Source of the DNA: Candidatus Parvarchaeota archaeon
Lineage (GTDB): Archaea; Nanobdellota; Nanobdellia; WJKC01
DNA length: 52,178 nt
Reading direction: 5' to 3'
NCBI GenBank assembly: GCA_030615175.1
Contig: JAUWZX010000003.1
Location: 1 to 52,178, forward strand
This document shows positions 45,598 to 52,168 of the stretch, piece by piece. The notes beneath the pieces are model-generated. The model did no database searches and was not told where the DNA came from. It saw only the letters and a program-made list of their open reading frames with translations. Within the stretch, counting starts at the first letter, position 1. Each line of letters starts with the position of its first letter. The position numbers were made by a program, and so were the translations under genes.

Positions 45598-45927
45598 ATG
45601 CTTTATTGCCTCTAGTAATTCCTTCTTAGTTGGCTTCTCCTTCCTCTTCCTAGGCTTGTGCCTAGAGTAAATCCTAACCCTTGCCTTCTTAGCAGTAATT
45701 GATTGAGGGGCCTCGCCATTACCCTTCTTCATGCGACAAGCATTACAAACCCTTGAACCGTATAATGAGCGACCATAATTAGACTTGTGCTTGTACTTGC
45801 CACAAGCCTTGCATAGCACGTTAAAACCGTGAATGTCTACCCTCCACTCAGCCAGGGCTGACTTAGTCGGCCTCTTCGGAGGCATTAACGGAGGATCCCA
45901 AATAAAGTTAGTTTTCTTCATAAACAT
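45595..45927 (-). CDS. Basic zinc-ribbon protein, about 110 aa
   Basis: An ATG at 45927 (or 45921) is preferred over the TTG at 45933. The protein has CKACGKYKHKSNYGR and CNACRMKKGNGE, a four-Cys ribbon of the kind found in HNH-linked or recombination proteins, and a strongly basic end (YSRHKPRKRKEKPTKK). It is probably DNA-binding. It is the gene immediately upstream of the putative origin and cdc6, so it may serve in replication. Confidence 0.6.
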   Translation of the reverse strand: MFMKKTNFIWDPPLMPPKRPTKSALAEWRVDIHGFNVLCKACGKYKHKSNYGRSLYGSRVCNACRMKKGNGEAPQSITAKKARVRIYSRHKPRKRKEKPTKKELLEAIKH

Positions 45928-46041
45928 CACCAATAGAAGTTTTAGTATGTGACGATGAAGTCAAGACTATCCTTATTTCCTGCTTGTTCTGGTAATCTAT
46001 GATTAGTTTTCATCACGTAGAATTAGATGCGGTAAAGGTTT

Positions 46042-46794
46042 TTAAGCTTTCTTATTGCATTTTGGATGCCATGAACAGTAGTGATCTGCCATATCGATTA
46101 AATACCACGCCCCATCATTTCCTTTGCAGAAGTCTATGCTCCAGTGTCCTAGTATTGTCTTGCTTATTAATTCTGCGTGTTTTGTTAGTAGTTTGATTTC
46201 CTCTGTTGTTTCAGTGTTCATTCTTTTGAGGATTTGTTTCCAGTTATAAATGCTTGGTTCCACTCCTCCCTTTATTATTGCGTCTTCCGGCCAGTATGGG
46301 TGGTGGCAGATCACTTTTCCGTCTTTAACGAAGTACCTGCGCTCAGGGTTTACAGGCATTTTGCCATTGAATGCTGTAAATCCGGTAGCCATTGGTATGT
46401 ATTCCCTGATCAGTAATGCCTTGTAGGGTAGGCCCATGAAGTCTGCCATCTCGTTTAATTCAATTAAGTAAAGAATGTTTGCTTCAAGGTTTTCTTCTTT
46501 TTCAATATAGCAGGATTTACTCCATGAGTGCTTACCACTGGTTGCGTCAGTCCTTATGAATATGGGATAACTGTATTCTTCTTTTATTATCTTCCTTATC
46601 TTATTTAGTATTCTACTGTTAATCTTTCCTTTGTCTAAGTAATTGCTGAATTTGAATCTGTCTGCCTCAATTATTGTTGTCCTGGGCATTGGTATACTTA
46701 AATCTTTAATTCTCTCCCAGAAGAAAACCATGCTTGAATTCGCTTGAGCTTTCTTACACTTTACGAATTCATCTCTTTTATTCATGGCCCACAC
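46042..46794 (-). CDS. ATP-grasp-like protein
   Basis: A 250-aa protein whose pattern fits the ATP-grasp fold seen in phage proteins: PIFIRTDATSGKHSWSKSC (nucleotide-binding loop), KALLIREYIPMATGF (hinge strand) and WSIDFCKGNDGAWYLIDMAD (metal-binding acidic strand near the end). Such enzymes join a carboxylate to an amine using ATP. The substrate is unknown; peptide or surface-protein modification is possible. The start is at 46794 or 46785 (MNKRDEF). It overlaps the ferritin-like gene by 13 bases. A gap of 114 bases before the 45595 gene shows no feature. Confidence 0.6.
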   Translation of the reverse strand: MWAMNKRDEFVKCKKAQANSSMVFFWERIKDLSIPMPRTTIIEADRFKFSNYLDKGKINSRILNKIRKIIKEEYSYPIFIRTDATSGKHSWSKSCYIEKEENLEANILYLIELNEMADFMGLPYKALLIREYIPMATGFTAFNGKMPVNPERRYFVKDGKVICHHPYWPEDAIIKGGVEPSIYNWKQILKRMNTETTEEIKLLTKHAELISKTILGHWSIDFCKGNDGAWYLIDMADHYCSWHPKCNKKA

Positions 46795-46979
46795 TGTAAG
46801 TTTGAATGTACTTTTTTGAAGAATTCTGCATGGCTTCGTTCATCTTCAGCTAATTTATCTAATCCTAATTCCTCGTATTCCTTGGCTGCCATTTCTTCAT
46901 CCTTAATGAATTCCTTTACTTTATCGCAAGTTAGTTCTCTTTCAGCAACGCCTTTAAGTTTTGAAAAATCAAAATCCAT
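46782..46979 (-). CDS. Small ferritin-like helical protein, 65 aa
   Basis: A short helical protein with IKDEEMAAKEYEELG and EDERSHAEFFKKV, the spaced Glu and ExxH pairs that form half of a ferritin/rubrerythrin-type di-iron site. As a homodimer it could bind iron. The start ATG has no clear ribosome-binding site. It is translated into the ATP-grasp gene (overlap of 13 bases), suggesting a common pathway. The assignment rests on two motifs only. Confidence 0.55.
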   Translation of the reverse strand: MDFDFSKLKGVAERELTCDKVKEFIKDEEMAAKEYEELGLDKLAEDERSHAEFFKKVHSNLQCGP

Positions 46980-47017
46980 TGATTAAAAATTAAGGGCTTA
47001 TAAGTATTAATAATTTA

Positions 47018-47395
47018 TTATTTGATGTATTTTTCGTAATCCCAGTCGTATTCATTCTGGCCTGTTTCAGCGTTGAAGAATTCTGTTAGTTTGTATACTT
47101 TAAAGCCCTTTCTATCATACCAAACCCATACTTCAATGCTTACTTTGTCAAAGTTAATGTATTTTTCAGCGAACTCCCTTAATCGTAGTAGTGCGCCGCC
47201 AGTTCTGTTTGTTTTTACTTGAACAAACTTAACCTTACTGTCCTTCTTAATTGCAAGTAGGTCTGCGACTCCGAAAAAGTCCTGATTCTTCTTATACCTG
47301 GCACGCTGTGTTTTCTCAACAAGAAATTCTTGCTTTTCAAGAATCTTCTTTGCTTTTAATTCTGTTGCCGAACCCTTCATGGAAGTATTAACCAT
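47018..47395 (-). CDS. PDDEXK-type nuclease
   Basis: A 125-aa nuclease of the restriction-endonuclease fold: GSATELKAKKILEKQEF (E12), then DFFGVADLLAIKKD (D45), then FVQVKTNRT (Q59, K61). This is the E...D...QxK order of Holliday-junction-resolvase- or VRR-like enzymes of archaeal viruses and plasmids. It would cut branched DNA or act in recombination. It is a single-gene unit flanked by 38- and 40-base gaps. Confidence 0.75.
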   Translation of the reverse strand: MVNTSMKGSATELKAKKILEKQEFLVEKTQRARYKKNQDFFGVADLLAIKKDSKVKFVQVKTNRTGGALLRLREFAEKYINFDKVSIEVWVWYDRKGFKVYKLTEFFNAETGQNEYDWDYEKYIK

Positions 47396-47435
47396 TAATT
47401 AAATAATTAGTAATTGGTTATTTATAAAATTTTAA

Positions 47436-47603
47436 TTATTTTGCTGTGTTGCCGTTGTTATGACACTTTTTGCATTTACTTCTATTACCTGTTGATGAGA
47501 ACCATATGTAAGCGAATTCCTTTTTTGGTTGACCTTTATTACAAAAACTGCAACGTATAAAAACTTCGTGAAGTTTCCATAATCTCTTGGATAATCTGAC
47601 CAT
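47436..47603 (-). CDS. Zinc-ribbon protein, 55 aa
   Basis: I start at the ATG at 47603 (MVRLSKRLWKLHEVFI) rather than the TTG at 47630. CSFCNKGQPKKEF and CKKCHNNGN form a four-Cys ribbon of the type seen in small DNA-binding proteins of mobile elements. It follows the gene-free stretch 47604-47983. Function unknown. Confidence 0.55.
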   Translation of the reverse strand: MVRLSKRLWKLHEVFIRCSFCNKGQPKKEFAYIWFSSTGNRSKCKKCHNNGNTAK

Positions 47604-47663
47604 TAAAGAAGTAAGTAATGTTCCCAGCAATTTAATATTTACTCATTCACGCAGAAGTTAGGG

Positions 47664-47887
47664 GTTTCATGTAAGTTAGGGCTTTTTAGAAGGGGTTTTA
47701 AGCAATGTTGTGGGAGTTCAGGTTAGTGTTCTATGTAATAGTGATTAGTCGTTATTGCATAGTGATTAAGTACCTATTTGAGTACTTATTATTGGACTTA
47801 TATGAGTACTCATGGTGCTAACACTTCTAACAATAAAGAGTAAGCAAGTGTAAGAAAACTACTAAAAACTACTAAGTTAGTAGTTTT
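47664..47887. repeat. Repeat-rich intergenic stretch
   Basis: The 380-base gap 47604-47983 has no gene. It holds a repeat of AAGTTAGGG (two copies near 47665 and 47684), ATAGTGATTA (two copies near 47738 and 47759), and GAGTACT (47780-47786 and 47804-47810). AAGTAC/GTACTT forms an inverted repeat (47768-47787). A perfect 10-bp hairpin of AAAACTACTA and TAGTAGTTTT (47865-47887) has a preceding direct copy of its left arm (47855-47864). This could be a regulatory hub or secondary origin. Confidence 0.5.
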
Positions 47888-47902
47888 ATTAAATACGAGT
47901 AT

Positions 47903-47925
47903 TAAATAAAAAAAAAGAGGAAGAA
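47903..47925 (-). terminator. Poly-T tract after the 279-aa ATPase gene
   Basis: On the minus strand TCTTTTTTTTTATTTAAT follows about 60 bases after the stop at 47984. It is a typical archaeal termination tract. Confidence 0.45.
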
Positions 47926-47983
47926 ATAATCCTTTTCTCCCTCAGTTTCATTCTGACTTTTATTTTTTTCTTTTATTTTTTTT

Positions 47984-48823
47984 TCATTCTGGATTTCTGG
48001 CGTGGTTTAAAGCAAAAGCGTTACTTAGATCTTCATTCCAGAAACTTGCTGGCCTGAATTCATATTCTCCGTTAAGTTCCATTAAATTTCTTGCTGAGAA
48101 TAAGAATCTTTCTACTGTTAGTCTTTTGTATTCTGGTTCAATTAGTGAGTTATTCCTTATTATCTTCTTTATCTTGCTTCCCTGTTTTAATGTACTGTAG
48201 TCAATATCTTTAACGAACCATCCATCTATGTATGATTCAAGTGCTTTATTTACCCATCTTGAGTCATTTGTGCTGAAAATCATTGTTATATTTCTTTGCC
48301 TGATTATTGATAATAGTCGCTGTAATGCTTCATTATTCTTATTGCTATGTCTTGGCATTACTAATTGTGGTTCATCAACGAATACTACGCAGTCATTAAG
48401 ATAAACTAATTGTTCAAAACTGTGCAGTATCTTAAACCCTAATGGCTTAATTAATTCTGCTCGTGGGTGCTTATAAATGTAAATTGTTATCTTATTCTTT
48501 AATGCTTCTTCTAATATCCTGAATCCTAAAGCAGTTTTTCCTGTCCCTCTTGCCCCGATTATTAGTATGCTGCCGAGTTTTAACACTTCTTTAAAGTTAA
48601 ATCCATTATTGAACTTGTATTCTAATTCCTGTGCTTTCATCTGCTTTATTTGTTCTTTTTCACTTAAGCCATTTATGTTTAATTCTTCTTTTAAGCAGTT
48701 AAGGTTCTCTTCCCAGTTCAAGGTCATGTCTAACAGTGCTTTATAATCTACTGTGTCCGGTACAATACCATTTCTTAAAAGAAACTTCCTTGCTCTTTCT
48801 TCAAATACTTCTATTTTATCCAT
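47984..48823 (-). CDS. Packaging-type P-loop ATPase (A32/Zot-like)
   Basis: A 279-aa ATPase with Walker A GARGTGKT (90-97), Walker B CVVFVDEPQL (145-154) and a later SIIRQRNITMIFSTNDSRWV segment (sensor-like, about 172-191). The first 80 residues are helical. The order and small size fit the FtsK/HerA-related genome-packaging ATPases of membrane-containing archaeal and bacterial viruses and Zot-like proteins of filamentous phages. It would pump or extrude DNA into a particle at the membrane. It is distinct from the HerA-like protein at 33.6 kb. A conserved palindromic element precedes its ribosome-binding site. Confidence 0.7.
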   Translation of the reverse strand: MDKIEVFEERARKFLLRNGIVPDTVDYKALLDMTLNWEENLNCLKEELNINGLSEKEQIKQMKAQELEYKFNNGFNFKEVLKLGSILIIGARGTGKTALGFRILEEALKNKITIYIYKHPRAELIKPLGFKILHSFEQLVYLNDCVVFVDEPQLVMPRHSNKNNEALQRLLSIIRQRNITMIFSTNDSRWVNKALESYIDGWFVKDIDYSTLKQGSKIKKIIRNNSLIEPEYKRLTVERFLFSARNLMELNGEYEFRPASFWNEDLSNAFALNHARNPE

Positions 48824-48843
48824 ATTATCCCTCCTCCTTTACG

Positions 48844-48880
48844 TTTTGGGCATAATCTTCTCAGGTTATGCCTGTCAAAA
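48844..48880 (-). promoter_or_regulatory. Conserved palindromic leader element, copy 1
   Basis: TTTTGGGCATAA...TTATGCCTGTCAAAA: GGCATAA (48849-48855) pairs with TTATGCC (48866-48872), flanked by TTTTG/CAAAA. Related copies lie at 51128-51164 and 51356-51393. All three sit between the previous gene and the Shine-Dalgarno site of the following minus-strand gene (here the ATPase starting at 48823). Confidence 0.55.
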
Positions 48881-49450
48881 CCCTTTAGTTTTTATTATTT
48901 TAATTGGTTCTATTAGTTTTAAATTTCTAAAAGTTTTTAATCCTTCTTGGTATTCTTTTTCCTGTTTTTTACTATGTCCTTCAGTTCGCTCATAATTACT
49001 CATGTATTGTTCTGCTGTTATTGGTTTTGAGTCATCTTTTAGTAGAAAACAATACCCTTTAAGTCCCTTTTGTCCATTGATATGTTTTTCATTAAATTCT
49101 ATGTAGAAAAATCCGTCATTATTGTCTAAGGTCCTTAATACATTTCTTAATTTCCGCCTTTTTACAAAATAGGTTTTTTTGCCCTTCCATGTTTTTAAAC
49201 ATTCTTTGTTGTCATCCCATTCAGAAGCATTATCAAAATACCTGTAAAAAGAGTTCATGTCATTTGGTTTTCCGTAAAAACTTCCTTTTAAAAAATCCTC
49301 AAAACTTCTGAATCCAGTTTTGTTATATTTTATGAAATTCCTTACTGCCGTGCCTATCCTTCTAATTGTGTAATCTCCCCATAACCATTGCATATGGTAT
49401 ATTTTAATATGTCCTTCTGTGTTTTCAATTATCTGAAATCTTTGTCCCAT
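48875..49450 (-). CDS. Conserved phage/plasmid protein, 191 aa
   Basis: Starts MGQRFQIIENTEGHIKIYHM followed by QWLWGDYTIRRI. Proteins beginning MGQRFQI...H.QW.YG are widespread in phages and plasmids but have no known function to me. A strand-rich core with a lysine-rich middle is followed by a helical charged C-terminus. The last bases overlap the palindromic element (48844-48880). A 35-aa gene ends at its start codon. Confidence 0.6.
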   Translation of the reverse strand: MGQRFQIIENTEGHIKIYHMQWLWGDYTIRRIGTAVRNFIKYNKTGFRSFEDFLKGSFYGKPNDMNSFYRYFDNASEWDDNKECLKTWKGKKTYFVKRRKLRNVLRTLDNNDGFFYIEFNEKHINGQKGLKGYCFLLKDDSKPITAEQYMSNYERTEGHSKKQEKEYQEGLKTFRNLKLIEPIKIIKTKGF

Positions 49451-49557
49451 TATTTATCACCCCCTTTTAATCCTTTAAATATTTTCAGTGCAAATAAATA
49501 CTGCCTTAACGTTAGTCCTTCATTATCTCTTAACCACCAGATTAATTCTTTAATCAC
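49450..49557 (-). CDS. Small protein, 35 aa (GTG start)
   Basis: A 35-codon frame MIKELIWWLRDNEGLTLRQY followed by LFALKIFKGLKGGDK, with a GTG start at 49557. Its TAA ends at 49450, sharing one base with the next start (TAATG). It lies between two accepted genes in the same direction. An amphipathic helical peptide; function unknown. Confidence 0.5.
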   Translation of the reverse strand: MIKELIWWLRDNEGLTLRQYLFALKIFKGLKGGDK

Positions 49558-49560
49558 GCC

Positions 49561-49704
49561 TTAACGCCCTCCCTTTAAACAATTGCTACAATAGAAATAA
49601 ATTCCTCCTTTAGAACTTCCATTAACACAACGCCCAGTATTACTTAAAAGTCCACAAGTCAGGCATTTAAAACGTCTGAGAAAGAATTTAATCTTTAATT
49701 CCAT
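49561..49704 (-). CDS. Small zinc-finger protein, 47 aa
   Basis: A 47-codon frame with FKCLTCGLLSNTG and FYCSNCLKGG: CxxC...CxxC in a compact protein, so a zinc ribbon. It overlaps the 49-aa gene upstream by ten bases and is followed within four bases by the 35-aa gene. Function unknown. Confidence 0.55.
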   Translation of the reverse strand: MELKIKFFLRRFKCLTCGLLSNTGRCVNGSSKGGIYFYCSNCLKGGR

Positions 49705-49844
49705 AATTCCGCCTCAACTTCTTTAATTAATCCTGCTTTCATGCTGTTATATAGACTTATGGCCCAATTGTTATGTGATTTATCTATAAATCTGTTAAGC
49801 TGCTTTATTTTCTTAATTGCTTTATCCATTTTTGCTAAGTTCAA
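49695..49844 (-). CDS. Small helical protein, 49 aa (TTG start)
   Basis: A TTG at 49844 is favoured because GGAGGGGG lies about five bases upstream; an ATG at 49829 (MDKAIKKIKQLNRF) would be 20 bases from it. The protein is one or two charged amphipathic helices ending GLIKEVEAELWN. It is translated into the zinc-finger gene. Function unknown. Confidence 0.5.
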   Translation of the reverse strand: MNLAKMDKAIKKIKQLNRFIDKSHNNWAISLYNSMKAGLIKEVEAELWN

Positions 49845-49871
49845 TACTACCCCCTCCGTTATTTTAATCTG

Positions 49872-50555
49872 CTATTTTAACCATTTAATTAAACCTTGTT
49901 CCTGGTTTAATTTTTTTATTGCTGGTTTAAACTTGATTAATTCATTATTGCTTAGTTCCTTAATTATTGGATAACCACTGTTAAAATCAGTTAGCCAACC
50001 CTTAGAGTAATTTCCTGTTAATGGATTACCAATCATGCAATAACTATTAAGTCCATTAAGGAATAAGTTTAATAAAGTCATTTTAACACAAGTAGGACTA
50101 ATGTCCTGTGCTACAAATAAGGACTTGTGATTAATCTTAGCATAGGCAAGTAATAACCTGCCACTGCCACAGCAACAGTCATTAACAACAGGGTTTTCTT
50201 TATCCTTTTTATTGCCTGTTAATTCTGCCATGCACTCGCTTATATGCGTTGGAGTAAAAAACTGCCCTCTGGCCCCATGACTTATTTTAAGCATGAATAA
50301 CTCCCCTAAAACATCTTGTTTAAGGTTTTCTTCCATTAAAACAATTAATTCGCCTGTTAGATTACAAAATAAATCTATGTCCCTTTTTCCTTTTTCTTGA
50401 TGATTATTATACTTGTTTACTATCTCTAAGTAATGCTTATCATCACGCATGAACGCATAAATCATTAAGTCAAGCCAATCATCAAAAACTCTATTATTAG
50501 AGTATCCCCTGTTTGTTAATCTATCAAATATTTTTATTAAATTACTTATATCCAT
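49872..50555 (-). CDS. Truncated-type N6 DNA methylase-like protein
   Basis: A 227-aa protein similar to the N-terminal and SAM-binding part of HsdM-type N6-adenine methylases: a helical start, GARGQFFTPTHISECMAEL (motif X-like) and VVNDCCCGSGRLLLA (motif I; about 123-137), then AQDISPTCVKMTLLNLFLNG. The usual NPPY/F catalytic motif IV is absent; the segment MIGNPLTGNYSKGWL is a weak substitute. Short versions without NPPY occur in plasmids and conjugative elements, so it may be a binding or regulatory protein rather than an active enzyme. It lies 28 bases upstream of the 49-aa gene. Confidence 0.65.
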   Translation of the reverse strand: MDISNLIKIFDRLTNRGYSNNRVFDDWLDLMIYAFMRDDKHYLEIVNKYNNHQEKGKRDIDLFCNLTGELIVLMEENLKQDVLGELFMLKISHGARGQFFTPTHISECMAELTGNKKDKENPVVNDCCCGSGRLLLAYAKINHKSLFVAQDISPTCVKMTLLNLFLNGLNSYCMIGNPLTGNYSKGWLTDFNSGYPIIKELSNNELIKFKPAIKKLNQEQGLIKWLK

Positions 50556-50602
50556 TTAATACCCCTCCCCCTTTAATTAATTAAAAAAAATAATAAAAAA
50601 AA

Positions 50603-51097
50603 TTAAGTTCCCATAATTCTATTTAATACTGCATGGTTGTACCTTATTTCTTTTGCTCTATCAATAAATACAACTTCTTCTTTTTGGTTTTCTATCCAAT
50701 TAATAATAATGCCTTTCTCTCCCATAACATAATTATTATTAATGGTTTCCTTTATTCTGTCAGTAAATCCAACCAAGTTAATTAAAGCGTTCCCCCTAAA
50801 TACTTTGGTTGTTCCTTCTGTTTCCATATCAGTTTTTAAATCTAAATTCCAACCTTTAAGGATTAAATCACTATCTTTAAGTCTTAGCCCCATCATCTTT
50901 CTTTTATTTCTTTGTTTCACAATTAAGATAGCAATATCGTTATATTGTGCGTATCTTTCCTCTATTTTATGGCTTATATAAGTATATTCTGTTCTTGTGG
51001 TTAAAGCCATTGCTGAACTAACGCCTAATATCGTTATCTTATCGCCTTCTTTTAATAAGTCTTTTTTAAATTCCTCTTCTTTTATGTAATAGCCCAT
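50603..51097 (-). CDS. Hypothetical protein, 164 aa
   Basis: Not recognised. Alpha/beta protein with a helical start (YIKEEEFKKDLLKEGD), a hydrophobic strand (KITILGVSSAMALTT), a basic middle (VKQRNKRKMMGLRLKD) and a helical C-terminus. It is preceded by copy 2 of the palindromic leader element and AAAGGAGATGG, so its expression is probably controlled together with that of the 279-aa ATPase and the 52-aa protein. Confidence 0.55.
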   Translation of the reverse strand: MGYYIKEEEFKKDLLKEGDKITILGVSSAMALTTRTEYTYISHKIEERYAQYNDIAILIVKQRNKRKMMGLRLKDSDLILKGWNLDLKTDMETEGTTKVFRGNALINLVGFTDRIKETINNNYVMGEKGIIINWIENQKEEVVFIDRAKEIRYNHAVLNRIMGT

Positions 51098-51127
51098 TAT
51101 TCACCATCTCCTTTATTTTTTATTGTG

Positions 51128-51164
51128 TTTTGGCATAACTCAATTAAGGGTTATGCTATCAAAA
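51128..51164 (-). promoter_or_regulatory. Conserved palindromic leader element, copy 2
   Basis: TTTTGGCATAAC (51128-51139) and GTTATGC (51150-51156) with a following TATCAAAA. Perfect 7-bp dyad GCATAAC/GTTATGC. It lies just upstream of the ribosome-binding site of the gene starting at 51097. Confidence 0.55.
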
Positions 51165-51167
51165 CAA

Positions 51168-51326
51168 TTAAATTACATTACCCTTTTTTAATAATTCAAT
51201 TTTTAATAACTCATAAGTTTTATCAGTAAAAACCTTGTATTCTTTCTTTGCTTTATTCTTTAATTGTTCTAATTCTTTAAGGGTTTTACTTTCAAGTTCC
51301 CTTTTAGTTATTTTTATTAATTTCAT
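51168..51326 (-). CDS. Small basic protein, 52 aa
   Basis: A 52-codon frame MKLIKITKRELESKTLKELE followed by QLKNKAKKEYKVFTDKTYEL and LKIELLKKGNVI. It is basic and helical, with AAAGGTGGTGG before the ATG. It has the same kind of leader element (copy 3) as the 164-aa gene downstream and the ATPase gene. Function unknown; possibly nucleic-acid binding. Confidence 0.6.
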   Translation of the reverse strand: MKLIKITKRELESKTLKELEQLKNKAKKEYKVFTDKTYELLKIELLKKGNVI

Positions 51327-51355
51327 TATTTACCACCACCTTTATTTTTTTATGC

Positions 51356-51393
51356 TCTAGCATAAAGCTGCTGGGCCTTGTGCTGTCAAAATT
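51356..51393 (-). promoter_or_regulatory. Conserved palindromic leader element, copy 3
   Basis: Contains AGCATAAAG and CCTTGTGCT (a near-complementary pair) followed by GTCAAAA. It is the least symmetrical of the three copies but has the same TGTCAAAA end as copy 1, and the same position before a small minus-strand gene (start 51326). Confidence 0.5.
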
Positions 51394-52099
51394 CATATAA
51401 GATCCGCTCCTTGTCCTGTTGAATATGATTTAAGTTTGAATTGTTTGAACAAATTGAACTGTTTGAACTCTTATAATTCATTTTAAAATAATTATTGGCT
51501 GCTTTCAAAAAATATTTAAGGTTTAAGCATTTAGAAATGAATACCTTGAAAATTGAGTTAAGCCCTATTCGTAAAGAAGGAAGATTACCCATCATAAATG
51601 GGGTTTGTGTTGTTTCTTCCCCGACCTTGTCTTTTACGACTTCTTTAAGTCCTTTAGGCATAGCTGCGTTTAGGTGATACTCTCGCTTTAAGTTAGGATA
51701 TGGATAAGAAAACGCAGATAAGTAAGCCCTGTGGGTTATGGCGCAGGCATTACCACAATAACAGTAATAACCGTTTAAGAATACGGGCAGGGGTTTTCCC
51801 TTGTGATGTAACGGTAGGGGGATCTTGTCTTTTCCTTGAAACGACAAATAAGGAGAAACTTGCGGTCTTCCCTTAAACAAGTAATAAAAATAATAATCTC
51901 TTAATGAAGTATCCGAAAAAGTGCGTTTAGTCTTAGTGTCAAGTATTTTGTTGTTGTTGTTATTGTAGTGTATTACTTCTCTAGAAACGATTGAACACTT
52001 TGAACTGATAAGGGGGTAGTCGGCCCCTGGCATGTCCGGTAATGTTTCTATTGAACTGTTTGAACAAATTGAACTAAATGAATTAAAATCTTTAAACAT
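51386..52099 (-). CDS. Open frame at right end, coding status uncertain
   Basis: A 237-codon frame rich in Ser, Asn, Tyr and Phe with no recognised domain; a central CxC stretch (NGYYCYCGNACAITHRAYLS) is the only motif-like part. Both ends of the frame read straight through the GTTCAAA-type repeats (giving SSICSN-type residues twice), and an asparagine run marks a GTT repeat. This suggests that part or all is non-coding. The middle (51540-52040) is richer in G+C than the surroundings. If it is not a gene, then 51327-52178 is a gene-free right end with repeats. I keep it as an uncertain feature. Confidence 0.3.
   Translation of the reverse strand: MFKDFNSFSSICSNSSIETLPDMPGADYPLISSKCSIVSREVIHYNNNNNKILDTKTKRTFSDTSLRDYYFYYLFKGRPQVSPYLSFQGKDKIPLPLHHKGKPLPVFLNGYYCYCGNACAITHRAYLSAFSYPYPNLKREYHLNAAMPKGLKEVVKDKVGEETTQTPFMMGNLPSLRIGLNSIFKVFISKCLNLKYFLKAANNYFKMNYKSSNSSICSNNSNLNHIQQDKERILYEF
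51434..51468. repeat. TTTGAAC repeat cluster at right end (inner)
   Basis: GTTTGAA, GTTTGAAC, ATTGAAC and GTTTGAAC follow each other at 51434-51468. TGTTTGAACAAATTGAACT (51442-51460) recurs exactly at 52057-52075. The unit is the complement of the GTTCAAA repeats upstream of cdc6. Confidence 0.6.
51991..52075. repeat. TTTGAAC repeat cluster at right end (outer)
   Basis: TTGAACACTTTGAAC at 51991-52005 is the exact complement of part of the tandem repeats at 45456-45482. ATTGAAC (52050-52056) and TGTTTGAACAAATTGAACT (52057-52075) follow. The two clusters of this kind flank about 550-600 bases. Confidence 0.6.
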
Positions 52100-52168
52100 A
52101 AAACATAAGATTCAATAGTTAAATATAAAGAATTAGATACTTTAATATGGAGTTTCAATTATAATAAT

